From NCBI RefSeq assembly GCF_003815875.1, contig NZ_CP033924.1, positions 5,146,001 through 5,210,000 of the forward strand: a stretch of 64,000 nt of DNA, in the 5' to 3' direction. This document shows, piece after piece, positions 25,715 through 34,566 of this stretch. How positions within the stretch are numbered: position 1 is the first letter of the stretch; the number at the start of each line of letters is the position of its first letter. The notes beneath the pieces are model-generated. The model made no database searches. It was not told the origin of the DNA and was given only the letters and a program-made list of their open reading frames with translations. The position numbers and the translations under genes are program-made. The stretch is from Chryseobacterium lactis. GTDB taxonomy: Bacteria > Bacteroidota > Bacteroidia > Flavobacteriales > Weeksellaceae.

Positions 25715-25741
25715 AAGACCACCTCAGGATGAGATGATCTT
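25715..25741 (-). terminator. Minus-strand terminator hairpin (distal)
   Basis: On the minus strand AAGATCATCTCA (25741-25730), loop TCC, TGAGGTGGTCTT (25726-25715), fully paired when two G-U pairs are allowed, then TTTTATT. On the plus strand the same positions would be A-C mismatches, so it acts on minus-strand RNA. It is the second terminator downstream of the peptidase gene. Confidence 0.7.
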
Positions 25742-25882
25742 ACTACCGTTTTGAATTTACTAAGTTATATATGAAGATATGAATGATGTTTTTTGGTAGT
25801 CCAAAGATAGCCTGTTCCTGAATTTTATTCGTCAGGGGAATCCCTAAAACTTTATCCGTAAAAATACGGTTGTACAAATAAA

Positions 25883-25912
25883 AAAGCCCTGCAAGAATAC
25901 TTACAGGACTTT
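25883..25912 (-). terminator. Terminator of the aminopeptidase P gene
   Basis: On the minus strand AAAGTCCTG (25912-25904) and CAGGGCTTT (25891-25883) pair with one G-U, followed by TTTATTTG. It lies ~65 bases after the stop of the peptidase gene. Confidence 0.75.
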
Positions 25913-25978
25913 GTTTATCTAACAATTATTTTGTTTAAGGTATAAGGATTTTAAGAAGGAAATCTTCTTACTCCTTCA

Positions 25979-27748
25979 TTAAAGCGGGCTTACTAATTGA
26001 AGGAACCATTCTTTAACGTCTCCTTCCAAGTGAGGAGCTAATTTATCTTCACAAGTTTTGTGATAGCTATTTAACCATTCAATTTCTTTTTCAGAAAGAA
26101 TTTCTTTTACCACCGTATCTTTGAAGAACGGACAGAATGTTAACGTTTCAAATTCATAGAATGTTCCATGGATAGTTGTTTCTGCTTCTTTTACTGCGAT
26201 CAGGTTCTCATGACGGATTCCGTAGTGACCTTCAAGATAGTATCCCGGCTCATTGGAACAAACCATTCCCGGAAGAAGATCCTGCGGATTCAGATCTTTT
26301 CTGATATTTTGCGGTCCTTCGTGAACATTCATGAAGCTTCCTACTCCGTGTCCTGTTCCGTGGTTGAAGTCTTTGCCTTCCATCCATAACGGAAGTCTTG
26401 CAATAGCATCAAGGTGTACTCCTTTGGTTCCTTTCGGGAATTTTACCATGGATAAACGAATCAGTCCCTGTAATACCAATGTTGAGTTTCTTTTGAACTC
26501 TTCAGAAGGTGTTCCCAATGCAAAAGTTCTTGTAATATCAGTAGTTCCTTCAAGATACTGACCTCCTGAATCTACAAGGATTGTATCTTCATTCGTAACT
26601 TCTTTACTTCCTTCTTCTTTGGCAGAATAGTGCATGATTGCACCGTTATCTTTGTACCCCACAATAGAACCGAAACTTTCACCTACAAAATTTTCTCCTT
26701 CTGCACGGAAGCCTCTTAGCTTTTCGCCAATAGAATATTCGTTCATAGCCTCTTTGCCGGCATTGTGCGTCAGCCAGTAAAGGAATTTCACCATGGCAAC
26801 ACCGTCTCTCACCATTACTTTTCTAAAGCCTTCCAGTTCAGTTTCATTTTTCTGAGCTTTCATCAGATTACCAGGAACCGGTGCTTTGATAAACTGATTA
26901 TCCGCTTTTAAAGTTTCAAATATCTGTTGATTGGTGTTTGGAGACACCAATATTTTTTCATTTTTAAATCCTTTCAGGTAGTTGTAGAATTCTTCATAAG
27001 GCATCATTTTAACAAAGGCATCATCCAGTTGTTTTCTGGCTTCTACTTCCATTTTTTCCAGACCTGTGAATAAAACAGCATCATTTTTAGTAATCACGAT
27101 ATATCCTAAAAATACAGGATTGCTTTGTACATCACTACCTCTGAGGTTCATTGTCCATGCTACATCATCTAAACTGGAAATGATATGAACTGTTGCTTCC
27201 TGATCTTCCATTTTCTGACGGATTGCGGAAAGTTTATCCGATACTGATTTCCCGGCTCTTTCAACAGGGTGTACAAAAATCGGATTGGTAGAAGGGGTCC
27301 CTCTTTCTTTCCAAACTTCTTTTAAAAGCGGGAAGTCAATCAGGGTAATATTTTTTGAATTAAATTTTTGAGAAAGCAGTTCCCAGTTTGCATTAGAAGC
27401 TGCCAGGGCATTTACAGCAACTTTACCGCCGGCAGGAATTTCAGAAATAATCCAGTCAATATAATTAGGAGTTCCTTCCATTCCGTCCTTGAAGAGGTCG
27501 ATTCCTGAACCTTCCAGTTCAAGAGCAGCCTGTGTAAAATATCGTCCGTCTGTCCAAAGTCCGGCTTTATCTTTTGTAACAACCACAAAACCGGCAGATC
27601 CTAAGAATCCTGATAACCAAACTCTCTCCTGCCATTCTTTAGGAAGATATTCGCTCATATGCGGGTCTGCAGAATATACGATAAATGCATCAACATTATT
27701 TTTCTGCATTTCTTCACGAAGCGCAGCAACTTTTTCCTTTGAAGTCAT
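25979..27748 (-). CDS. Aminopeptidase P family (M24B, Xaa-Pro) metallopeptidase
   Basis: 589 residues, the long three-domain form: an N-terminal creatinase-like domain (NVDAFIVYSADPHMSEYLP), a second creatinase-like domain, and the C-terminal pita-bread catalytic domain. The dinuclear metal ligands are visible: ILVDSGGQYLEGTTDITRT (two Asp), GTGHGVGSFMNVHEG (His), VCSNEPGYYLEGHYGIRHENL (Glu) and a further Glu near it. Removes N-terminal residues ahead of proline in the cytosol. Monocistronic, with a terminator after it. Confidence 0.9.
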   Translation of the reverse strand: MTSKEKVAALREEMQKNNVDAFIVYSADPHMSEYLPKEWQERVWLSGFLGSAGFVVVTKDKAGLWTDGRYFTQAALELEGSGIDLFKDGMEGTPNYIDWIISEIPAGGKVAVNALAASNANWELLSQKFNSKNITLIDFPLLKEVWKERGTPSTNPIFVHPVERAGKSVSDKLSAIRQKMEDQEATVHIISSLDDVAWTMNLRGSDVQSNPVFLGYIVITKNDAVLFTGLEKMEVEARKQLDDAFVKMMPYEEFYNYLKGFKNEKILVSPNTNQQIFETLKADNQFIKAPVPGNLMKAQKNETELEGFRKVMVRDGVAMVKFLYWLTHNAGKEAMNEYSIGEKLRGFRAEGENFVGESFGSIVGYKDNGAIMHYSAKEEGSKEVTNEDTILVDSGGQYLEGTTDITRTFALGTPSEEFKRNSTLVLQGLIRLSMVKFPKGTKGVHLDAIARLPLWMEGKDFNHGTGHGVGSFMNVHEGPQNIRKDLNPQDLLPGMVCSNEPGYYLEGHYGIRHENLIAVKEAETTIHGTFYEFETLTFCPFFKDTVVKEILSEKEIEWLNSYHKTCEDKLAPHLEGDVKEWFLQLVSPL

Positions 27749-28053
27749 TCTTTTCTTTTTTTAAACACCGAAAGTTACGAAAAATTTGAAGTCGAAAGAT
27801 TAAATCACTGCCCTATTTTCCTTAATAATCTGATATTTTTTCATTCATTTGCTTAAGAATCCTGTATTTAGGTTTTGGCTACTTCTTGGAAGGTCAAGAT
27901 AATTTCATTTATAAAAATCAATAACCTATATTATCTTCAAAATCATTAAAATTTTAAACTTTTTTAATAAAACAAATACCATTTTATTCTAAAAAAACTA
28001 CCACATTATTAAAATTATTGTTTTTTGGAAAGATTATTGCTGCATTGTACCTT
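27749..28053. other. Gap between divergent genes
   Basis: About 300 AT-rich bases; it must hold promoters for the peptidase and for DUF6526, but no consensus pair is clear. Confidence 0.3.
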
Positions 28054-28491
28054 ATGAAACAGCAGAATTACAATAATCACAGGAAATTTTATCCGCCTCA
28101 TCATTTTATATATCTTCCTATATTAATTATTTTGGAAATTTTTGGGATTTATAAAATAGTGAGTGATCCCGGAAATCAATTGATCTGGATCTTATTTTCT
28201 ATTGTGATCTTTCTGCTTTTCTACCTGGCATTCATGACAAGACAACATTATGCCTTAGGACTTCAAAACCGCATGGTAATTCTTGAGTTCAGGCAACGGT
28301 ATTTTGAAATTTTCAATATGCGTTCTGATGAAACAGTTGAAAAATTAAGATTTGACCAGATTGCTGCTCTCAGATTTGCCTATGATGATGAATTCAAAGA
28401 GCTTTTGTACAAGGCTCTTCATGAAAATATTTCCGGAGATGACATCAAAAGATCGATCAAAAACTGGAAGGCAGACCGACTCAGAATTTAA
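28054..28491 (+). CDS. DUF6526-family membrane protein
   Basis: 145 residues from ATG 28054, chosen because MKQQNYNNHRKFYPPHHF is the usual family start. Two membrane helices (FIYLPILIILEIFGIYKIV and LIWILFSIVIFLLFYLAF) are followed by a charged domain with RQHYALGLQNRMVILEFRQRYFE and a C-terminal helix pair. Function unknown. Likely the first gene of a short unit with the 55-residue lipoprotein (22-base gap) and topoisomerase IB. Confidence 0.75.
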   Translation: MKQQNYNNHRKFYPPHHFIYLPILIILEIFGIYKIVSDPGNQLIWILFSIVIFLLFYLAFMTRQHYALGLQNRMVILEFRQRYFEIFNMRSDETVEKLRFDQIAALRFAYDDEFKELLYKALHENISGDDIKRSIKNWKADRLRI

Positions 28492-28513
28492 TAATCACCA
28501 AAAATATTAATCT

Positions 28514-28681
28514 ATGAAAAAGTGGAGCTTATACAGTATTACCATATTTAGTTTGTTGACACTAACAAGTTGTGAAGCAGTAGGAACAATTTTTAAGGCC
28601 GGAATGTGGTGGGGAATCATTGTAGTCTGTGTAATTGTAGTGATTCTTTTACTAATTTTTTCGAAGGGTAAAAACTCTTAA
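28514..28681 (+). CDS. 55-residue lipoprotein with C-terminal membrane helix
   Basis: Begins MKKWSLYSITIFSLLTLTSC, a signal peptide with the lipobox LTSC (Cys20), then EAVGTIFKAGMWWG and a long hydrophobic helix IIVVCVIVVILLLIF ending SKGKNS. Such tiny proteins are widespread in Flavobacteriia and have at times been mis-labelled as enzymes. It fits exactly between DUF6526 (22 bases) and the topoisomerase (9 bases), all on the plus strand, which supports it as a real gene. Role unknown. Confidence 0.65.
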   Translation: MKKWSLYSITIFSLLTLTSCEAVGTIFKAGMWWGIIVVCVIVVILLLIFSKGKNS

Positions 28682-28690
28682 CCATGCTTT

Positions 28691-29797
28691 ATGGAGAAGA
28701 ACACAGATTTAGAGGTAATTTCTCATCTGAAGCCATCAAAGATTGTTAAAATCATGAAGGATCCGGAAGCTTCTGCAAAGGCGGTACATCTTGTATATAC
28801 CACCGATGCAGAATCCACCGGTATCACCCGCAGGAAAACCGGAAAAAAATATTCCTATTATAAGGATGGCGAAAGGATAAGGGATAAGGACGAAATCACC
28901 AGAATCAACAAACTGGTTATTCCTCCGGCATGGGAAAATGTATGGATATGTGCACTGGAAAACGGCCATCTTCAGGCAACAGGTTTTGATGTTAAAAAAA
29001 GAAAGCAATATCGCTATCATTCTCTATGGAGCGCTTTAAGAAATCACACCAAATTTTACAGAATGCTTCAGTTCGGATATGCATTGCCTGATATGCGGCT
29101 GCAGATGGAACAAGATCTCGCATTGAGAAACTTTGAAAAAAGAAAAATACTGGCATTAATCGTAAGCCTGATGCAAAGAACCAATATCCGTATCGGCAAT
29201 AACATCTATGAAAAGCTTTATGGTTCCTTTGGATTGACCACATTAAAGGATAAACATGTAGAGGTAAAAGGTCAAAAGATTACTTTTTCTTTTAAAGGAA
29301 AAAAGGGCATCATGCATCATGTAGATCTAAGAAGTAAACGACTGGCAAGGCTCGTTCAGAAATGTAAGGATATTCCGGGAAAAGAGCTTTTCCAATATCT
29401 GGATGATGAAGGAGACCGCCATTCGATAGACTCCGGAATGGTGAATGATTATATTAAAGAGATAAGCGGTGAAGATTTTACAGCTAAAGATTTCAGAACA
29501 TGGTCCGGGACTGTAAGCGCCCTGATTGCCTTTAAGGAAATCGGGTATGCCGAAAATAATACCGAATATAAAAAGAAAGTAAAGGATGCATTGGATATTG
29601 TTGCAGAACATCTTGGAAATACCAATGCTGTTTGTAGAAAATATTATGTACATCCTTTAGTCATCAATCTCTACGAAAACAATACCATCAAAAAATATCT
29701 GGACGAACTGGAAATCATTGAAGAAAATGATGGAAAAGCAGATCTTACCAGGGAAGAAAGACTTGTACTAAAGATTCTGGAGAATGAGAAAATGTAA
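28691..29797 (+). CDS. DNA topoisomerase IB (poxvirus-like)
   Basis: 368 residues. N-terminal domain contains YTTDAESTGITRRKTGKKYSYYKDG and IPPAWENVWICALENGHLQATGFDVKKRKQYRYH, the catalytic domain RTNIRIGNNIYEKLYGSFGLTTLKDKHV, DFRTWSGTVSALIAF and VCRKYYVHPLVI. Tyr319, just before VHP, is the probable nucleophile that forms the 3'-phosphotyrosine bond; the Arg in RIGN and in DFRTW are active-site residues. It relaxes supercoiled DNA without ATP. Bacterial members are accessory and often acquired by transfer. Confidence 0.9.
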   Translation: MEKNTDLEVISHLKPSKIVKIMKDPEASAKAVHLVYTTDAESTGITRRKTGKKYSYYKDGERIRDKDEITRINKLVIPPAWENVWICALENGHLQATGFDVKKRKQYRYHSLWSALRNHTKFYRMLQFGYALPDMRLQMEQDLALRNFEKRKILALIVSLMQRTNIRIGNNIYEKLYGSFGLTTLKDKHVEVKGQKITFSFKGKKGIMHHVDLRSKRLARLVQKCKDIPGKELFQYLDDEGDRHSIDSGMVNDYIKEISGEDFTAKDFRTWSGTVSALIAFKEIGYAENNTEYKKKVKDALDIVAEHLGNTNAVCRKYYVHPLVINLYENNTIKKYLDELEIIEENDGKADLTREERLVLKILENEKM

Positions 29798-29909
29798 AGT
29801 TTTTTAAGACGGAAGCCAGAGGTTGGAAGTACTGTAGAACAACAATGTTGTTCTGAATTTCTTTTTAATTAAAATCTATTTAATTTACCCTTTCCCTCCA
29901 TCTTCTCAC

Positions 29910-30797
29910 CTATCCCGGCACTCTGTTATTCAAAAACTGCGTTCTGTAATCTTTCGGGGTAATTCCTGCGATTTTCTTGAAAAGCTGGGTAAAGTGGGAT
30001 GCAGTATGGAAATTCAGCTCATAGGCAATTTCTGCGATATCTTTACTTGAGTGCAGCAAAGCCTTGCTGTAATTGATATCGATCTCGTTGATCCATTGTT
30101 TGGGCGATTTTTGGGTAACACCTTTCACACATTTATTTAAATAACTTTCTGTGACAGACAGTTTATCGGCATAGAAAGCTACTCTTTTTTCGACTACATG
30201 GTATTTAAACAAAAGATCCCGGAACTGAAGAGACAGTTCCATGGGACGTGTTGCCGATTTATGATGAGTGTCAGAATCTGTACTCAGCATTTTGATCAGA
30301 ATAAGGTGAAGCATGGTCACCACTACGTCATTGACATTAAGACTACTTAACCATAATTCCTGCTCCATAATAGGGAGAAGCTGGGTAATGGTGCCATAAG
30401 TAAGGCTGTCAAGATTCAGGAAAGGCGTCATAAAGAAAATGCTGCTTTTATGTTTTGGCAGCTCCTGTTCAGACAGGATATTATTTTCATACGCCAGGAA
30501 AAATCCTTCAATATCATCGGACAACTCTACCGTAGCCGTTATGGTTCCCTGTTTGATAAAGATCACTCCGCCTTTCTCAGCATTATATTCTTTATTTTCC
30601 AGGTATTGTTTGATATGTCCGTTGGTTACGAAAATAATAAAGTTAAAAGTTGTTCGGTACGGAATGACCGGCATCAGAATTCCTTTAAGATAATTCTCGA
30701 TCCGATACAGTTGTATATCCGCATTATTGGCTAATATTTTCTCCGTAATATTCGGCAGAAAAAGTTTTTTATATTGAAAATTGGACAATACTTCCAT
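29910..30797 (-). CDS. AraC-family transcriptional regulator
   Basis: 295 residues. C-terminal double HTH with SKDIAEIAYELNFHTASHFTQLFKKIAGITPKDYR; N-terminal sensor domain with NFIIFVTNGHIKQYL. Different in sequence from the two paralogues at 16633 and 21247. It is the last minus-strand gene after the TonB receptor, separated by 150 bases of repeat-like DNA, so control of the urea/nickel genes is possible but unproven. Confidence 0.85.
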   Translation of the reverse strand: MEVLSNFQYKKLFLPNITEKILANNADIQLYRIENYLKGILMPVIPYRTTFNFIIFVTNGHIKQYLENKEYNAEKGGVIFIKQGTITATVELSDDIEGFFLAYENNILSEQELPKHKSSIFFMTPFLNLDSLTYGTITQLLPIMEQELWLSSLNVNDVVVTMLHLILIKMLSTDSDTHHKSATRPMELSLQFRDLLFKYHVVEKRVAFYADKLSVTESYLNKCVKGVTQKSPKQWINEIDINYSKALLHSSKDIAEIAYELNFHTASHFTQLFKKIAGITPKDYRTQFLNNRVPG

Positions 30798-30947
30798 ATC
30801 CGATGTAATGATTATTTAAAGTTATACATAATTTATAAGGTAGAATCAAAGAATCTGAAAATTTGAGAATGCGCTCATTTGAAAATTGACAGAACATTTC
30901 TTTATATCTTCCTTCAAACGCTCTCACTCTCAAACTCTCTCATAACT

Positions 30948-33194
30948 TTAGAACTTATAATACACTCCTACTCTTATCCCAAAAGGGCTTCCCGGTGTAT
31001 ACGTAAGGTCTGTGATTGGTTCTGCTTCTCCTTTTAACTGAGTTTCTGTTGCAAACTGCGCTTCATTCCATTTTACGTTGAAAAGATTATTCAGTTGAAT
31101 ATTTGCGCCCCATTTCTGACGGTTATAGGATAGCATCAGATCATTAACGAAATAAGCTTTTGTCTTAATACTATTGTCCTCAACAGCAGGTCTTGAGCCT
31201 AGATAACGGTATTGAAGTCCCAAGGAGAAACCATGAAGAAAATCCCAGTTTACGGATCCTGTACTGGTCACAACCGGTGCCAAAGGAACATAATCCTTAC
31301 CTTTTTCTTCTTCGATAAATCTGGCGTGGGAATAGTTGACATCAGCATTCAGATAAAAATTTTCCAGAGGCTGAAAACGAATTCCCAGATCTGCCCCAAA
31401 ACGTCTTGACTTTCCTGAAGGTTCTACAACCGCATCATCTCCTACATATACAAATTCCTGCTGCAGATCCAGATACCATATCGCCGGTGTAATGATTAAT
31501 GATTTAAAAGGATGCAATCTCACTCCAAAATCGGCTCCGATAGAATAAGGAAGGGTATTTTCATTCTGATTGGTAACCACTACCCTCATATCATTGGAAT
31601 GGAATCCCATACCAGTTTTCAGGAACCACATCACATTGTCATTCTGGGCATAGGAGAAATTCAGTTTTGGACTTACTCTTGTCGCTTCTTTTGACTGTCC
31701 GGAAGGCAATTGTTCTACATCCAGCAGATTATGCATATTGAAAATAAAATGATCTACTCTTAAAGCCGGATTGATGGTCCATTTTCCTGTCTTCCAGATC
31801 AGGCCGGTGTATGCATGAAGATTGGTTTCTGTTCCGTTTACATCCGACAATCTGTCCAGCAACAGATCTCTGTGATAAACGTGATTAAGTTGTAATGTAT
31901 TGATATCGTCGTTTCTTAAACCGATTCCGGAAGTCCAGTTTAAAGAACTGTTGGGAAGAGAGAAAGTTTTGGTATATTTTACCTCAGCTCCATAAATATT
32001 TCTTCCGTCAGTCTGCTGAATTTCATCACCATGGTCCTTATCTTTTAAATAAAAAGTAAAATCAGAATACAGATTGAAGTTATATCTTGAGTAAAAGGCC
32101 ATCGCATCAATCTGTTCGGAAGGAGAAATAATATGTTTAAAATTCATCTGAAGGTTTGTTCTTGAAGTCTTTCCTCCTTCGGTAGGATCAATACTTCCCC
32201 ATCTTCCTATAATTCCCTCGTCTACGGCACGTTCAGGAATTTGTCCCGACGCATTCCAGGAAGAATTAAAGGTAGAGAACTGAATGTTGAAATAATCATT
32301 ATCGGTAAGCCATTGATTGTACTTTCCAAAAATATTAACCCTATTAAAATTTTGTTTTACATCAAAAGGCCCGTCCGTATAGTTATATTCCGCTGCGATG
32401 TAGGCATTTTTTCTACCCAGATCATCATGCAGAATATTGAACATTCCCAACACTCTTTTTGAATTAAAGGAACCTCCTTCCAGTTTGATCATGCTGTTTT
32501 TTAATCCGCCATACGTTTGAAAATCAACATATCCTGCGGTATTGAAATCACCACGATCCATATAGTAAGCTCCTTTTCCGAAGTCAATATTATTGACCGT
32601 TTCAGGGATGACAAAATGTAGATCCGAATATCCCTGTCCATGGGCATGGGAAACAATATTCACCGGCATTCCGTCTACATTAACGCTTACGTCAGTACCG
32701 TGATCGGCATCAAATCCTCTTAAAAAAAGCTGTTCAGCCTTTCCTCCTCCTGCATGTTGCGCAATAAATAATCCGGGAACTTTTCTGAGTAAATCCTGGG
32801 CTGAGTTCACAGGAAATTTATTCAGATCCACTTTTGTAATGGCTGATAAAAATGAACTGTGATTGATTGCTACTTCTGAGATCTGAAAAGGCTTATGCTG
32901 TAAAAAAATAACTTTATTTTTATCCTCATCATTGGCAACAACCCATTTTACCTCATCATATCCCTGACGACTGATCACCAGTGTATCGGGAAGAGATTTA
33001 ACAGGAATAGAAAATGTACCGTCTGTTCCGGTGTGGGTATGGCTGTTTCCGTGGTCATATTTTACCAGGGCGTCAGCGATAGGAAATTTATCATCAGCAT
33101 CTTTTATTGACAACTGCTTTTCTGTTTCCTGTGCCATCATTTTTCCACTGAAAGCCATGACCAGAAATGCCGCTGCTATTTTAGTTATTTTCAT
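30948..33194 (-). CDS. TonB-dependent receptor, likely for nickel or another metal complex
   Basis: 748 residues. Signal peptide (ITKIAAAFLVMAFSGKMMAQ), a carboxypeptidase-regulatory-like domain (residues ~28-105, DALVKYDHGNSHTHTGTDGTF), a plug (SAQDLLRKVPGLFIAQHAGGG ... LRGFDADHGTDVSVNVDGMPVN) and a 22-strand barrel ending in GIRVGVYYKF. The plug has an unusual run of His (HAHGQGYSDLHF). It imports a substrate across the outer membrane using TonB energy. Position downstream of urea channel and NicO genes suggests nickel or a nickel chelate; zinc or iron cannot be ruled out. Confidence 0.7.
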   Translation of the reverse strand: MKITKIAAAFLVMAFSGKMMAQETEKQLSIKDADDKFPIADALVKYDHGNSHTHTGTDGTFSIPVKSLPDTLVISRQGYDEVKWVVANDEDKNKVIFLQHKPFQISEVAINHSSFLSAITKVDLNKFPVNSAQDLLRKVPGLFIAQHAGGGKAEQLFLRGFDADHGTDVSVNVDGMPVNIVSHAHGQGYSDLHFVIPETVNNIDFGKGAYYMDRGDFNTAGYVDFQTYGGLKNSMIKLEGGSFNSKRVLGMFNILHDDLGRKNAYIAAEYNYTDGPFDVKQNFNRVNIFGKYNQWLTDNDYFNIQFSTFNSSWNASGQIPERAVDEGIIGRWGSIDPTEGGKTSRTNLQMNFKHIISPSEQIDAMAFYSRYNFNLYSDFTFYLKDKDHGDEIQQTDGRNIYGAEVKYTKTFSLPNSSLNWTSGIGLRNDDINTLQLNHVYHRDLLLDRLSDVNGTETNLHAYTGLIWKTGKWTINPALRVDHFIFNMHNLLDVEQLPSGQSKEATRVSPKLNFSYAQNDNVMWFLKTGMGFHSNDMRVVVTNQNENTLPYSIGADFGVRLHPFKSLIITPAIWYLDLQQEFVYVGDDAVVEPSGKSRRFGADLGIRFQPLENFYLNADVNYSHARFIEEEKGKDYVPLAPVVTSTGSVNWDFLHGFSLGLQYRYLGSRPAVEDNSIKTKAYFVNDLMLSYNRQKWGANIQLNNLFNVKWNEAQFATETQLKGEAEPITDLTYTPGSPFGIRVGVYYKF

Positions 33195-33240
33195 TTTTTT
33201 GTTTTGTTAAATTAAAAATTTGGGGCTGATACGAGATTAT

Positions 33241-34555
33241 AGATAATAGACGAAGAGATGATAGATGTTTTAGTTTTAGATTTCAACCGTCAATTTTGCT
33301 TCGCAAGTAAATAGTGAATCGTTAATTATTGGTGAAAGGATAACAACCTTGAACGTTAAACTTTAAACATTCCTATTTTCATACTCTAGAACTCTCAAAC
33401 TCCAAAACCCTCAGGCCCTCAAACCAAGCCTATGCTTTTGCTTTAAGAAATATTTTTTGAATTAAAAGAGTAATCCATGTTCCGGCTACAAACGGAAAAG
33501 TAAATACACCACCCACAGCATCCAGATAGTGGTTATCAATCAACAGATCATCAATGATAATGGTTAAGGCAACTGCAATCAATACCCATATTCCATCTGT
33601 TTTTTTCACTCCTGAAAACACGATAGCCGAAAGAACCGCATTAAAACCAAATAATCCCATGTGGATTTCTTTGATGGGTTCCCCGTTCAGCTGAGATAAA
33701 CCGGCACCAAGAATAGATGCTGCCAATCCATATAAAGCCGCTACCGGTGAACTGATAAAAACAGCAAGGAAGAAAATCATTCCTGAAAGCACCCCGCCCT
33801 GAAATATGACTTCACCAAAGCCATTCGTACAGGTAAGAAAATCGTCATATTTTGTAGATACTACTTCACTGCTGAACAATTCAGACGGTGGAATATGCGT
33901 AAAATGATGCAGTGCAAATACCAATACCCAGGTAATAATAATAAAAGGAAAGGTAAATACCGGAATCTTCTTTTGGATAAAGAAATGCTGAATAATGGCA
34001 GCCAGGGCTCCTCCTAACAGGATAAGAATCCATACCATTACTGTTGTTTCAAACAGAAAAGCTAATGCTACTCCTACAAGAGCTGCGCTGAAGCCATACA
34101 GACCTGCATTGATCTCAGATTTGTTGTAGTTAAGCTTCGTGGCGGTAAAAGTTCCGGCTGCTGTTGAAAGTATTACCGCAACACCGCACTGCCAGCTCCC
34201 CATAAAGATCCCTATCAGAAATAAAAGGCCGGTCCATCTGTTTTCCTGAAGCATAATTTGCCCGATTCCTTTTAAAATAGGATCTATAAAAGGTAGTTTT
34301 TTGAAAAATTCGTCCATAGTTTTTTTTAATTGTATTATTGATTGTAGATATTGAAAGACATCAAGATGAGAGATAATAGACGAAGAGATGATAGATGTTT
34401 TAGTTTTGAATTTCAATGGTCAATTTTGATTCACAAGTAAATGGTGAAGGAAGAAAATCCTCAATCATCAGTGAATGGCTAACAACCTTGAACTTTAAAC
34501 ATTTAACTTTAAACCTTACCACTCTCAAACTCTCTCACTCTCCGACCCTCAAACT
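33241..34555. repeat. Duplicated intergenic segment on both sides of the urea channel gene
   Basis: A 37-base block is identical at 33241-33277 and 34371-34407 (both begin AGATAATAGACGAAGAG and end TTTTAGTTTT). Similarity continues for ~150 bases, with GTCAATTTTG, CAAGTAAAT, ACAACCTTGAAC and CTCAAACTC-rich tails. It occupies the gaps on both sides of the channel gene (33195-33429 and 34318-34566). Confidence 0.75.
33430..34317 (-). CDS. UT-family urea transporter
   Basis: 295 residues from ATG 34317 (the longer frame starts at a TTG inside the duplicated intergenic repeat). About ten hydrophobic segments in two homologous halves, each with the family repeat: AGLYGFSAALVGVAL and MGLFGFNAVLSAIVF, plus ENRWTGLLFLIGIF near the N-terminus. 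UT proteins form trimeric channels for urea down its gradient in the inner membrane. Position next to urease genes strongly supports urea as substrate. Preceded and followed by copies of a repeat that may isolate it transcriptionally. Confidence 0.85.
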   Translation of the reverse strand: MDEFFKKLPFIDPILKGIGQIMLQENRWTGLLFLIGIFMGSWQCGVAVILSTAAGTFTATKLNYNKSEINAGLYGFSAALVGVALAFLFETTVMVWILILLGGALAAIIQHFFIQKKIPVFTFPFIIITWVLVFALHHFTHIPPSELFSSEVVSTKYDDFLTCTNGFGEVIFQGGVLSGMIFFLAVFISSPVAALYGLAASILGAGLSQLNGEPIKEIHMGLFGFNAVLSAIVFSGVKKTDGIWVLIAVALTIIIDDLLIDNHYLDAVGGVFTFPFVAGTWITLLIQKIFLKAKA

Positions 34556-34566
34556 TCATTTCTCGT

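Noticed and set aside
25412..25925. Minus-strand ORFs of 64 and 60 codons
   Set aside because: One runs through the repeats at 25564-25659, the other through the terminator at 25883-25912.
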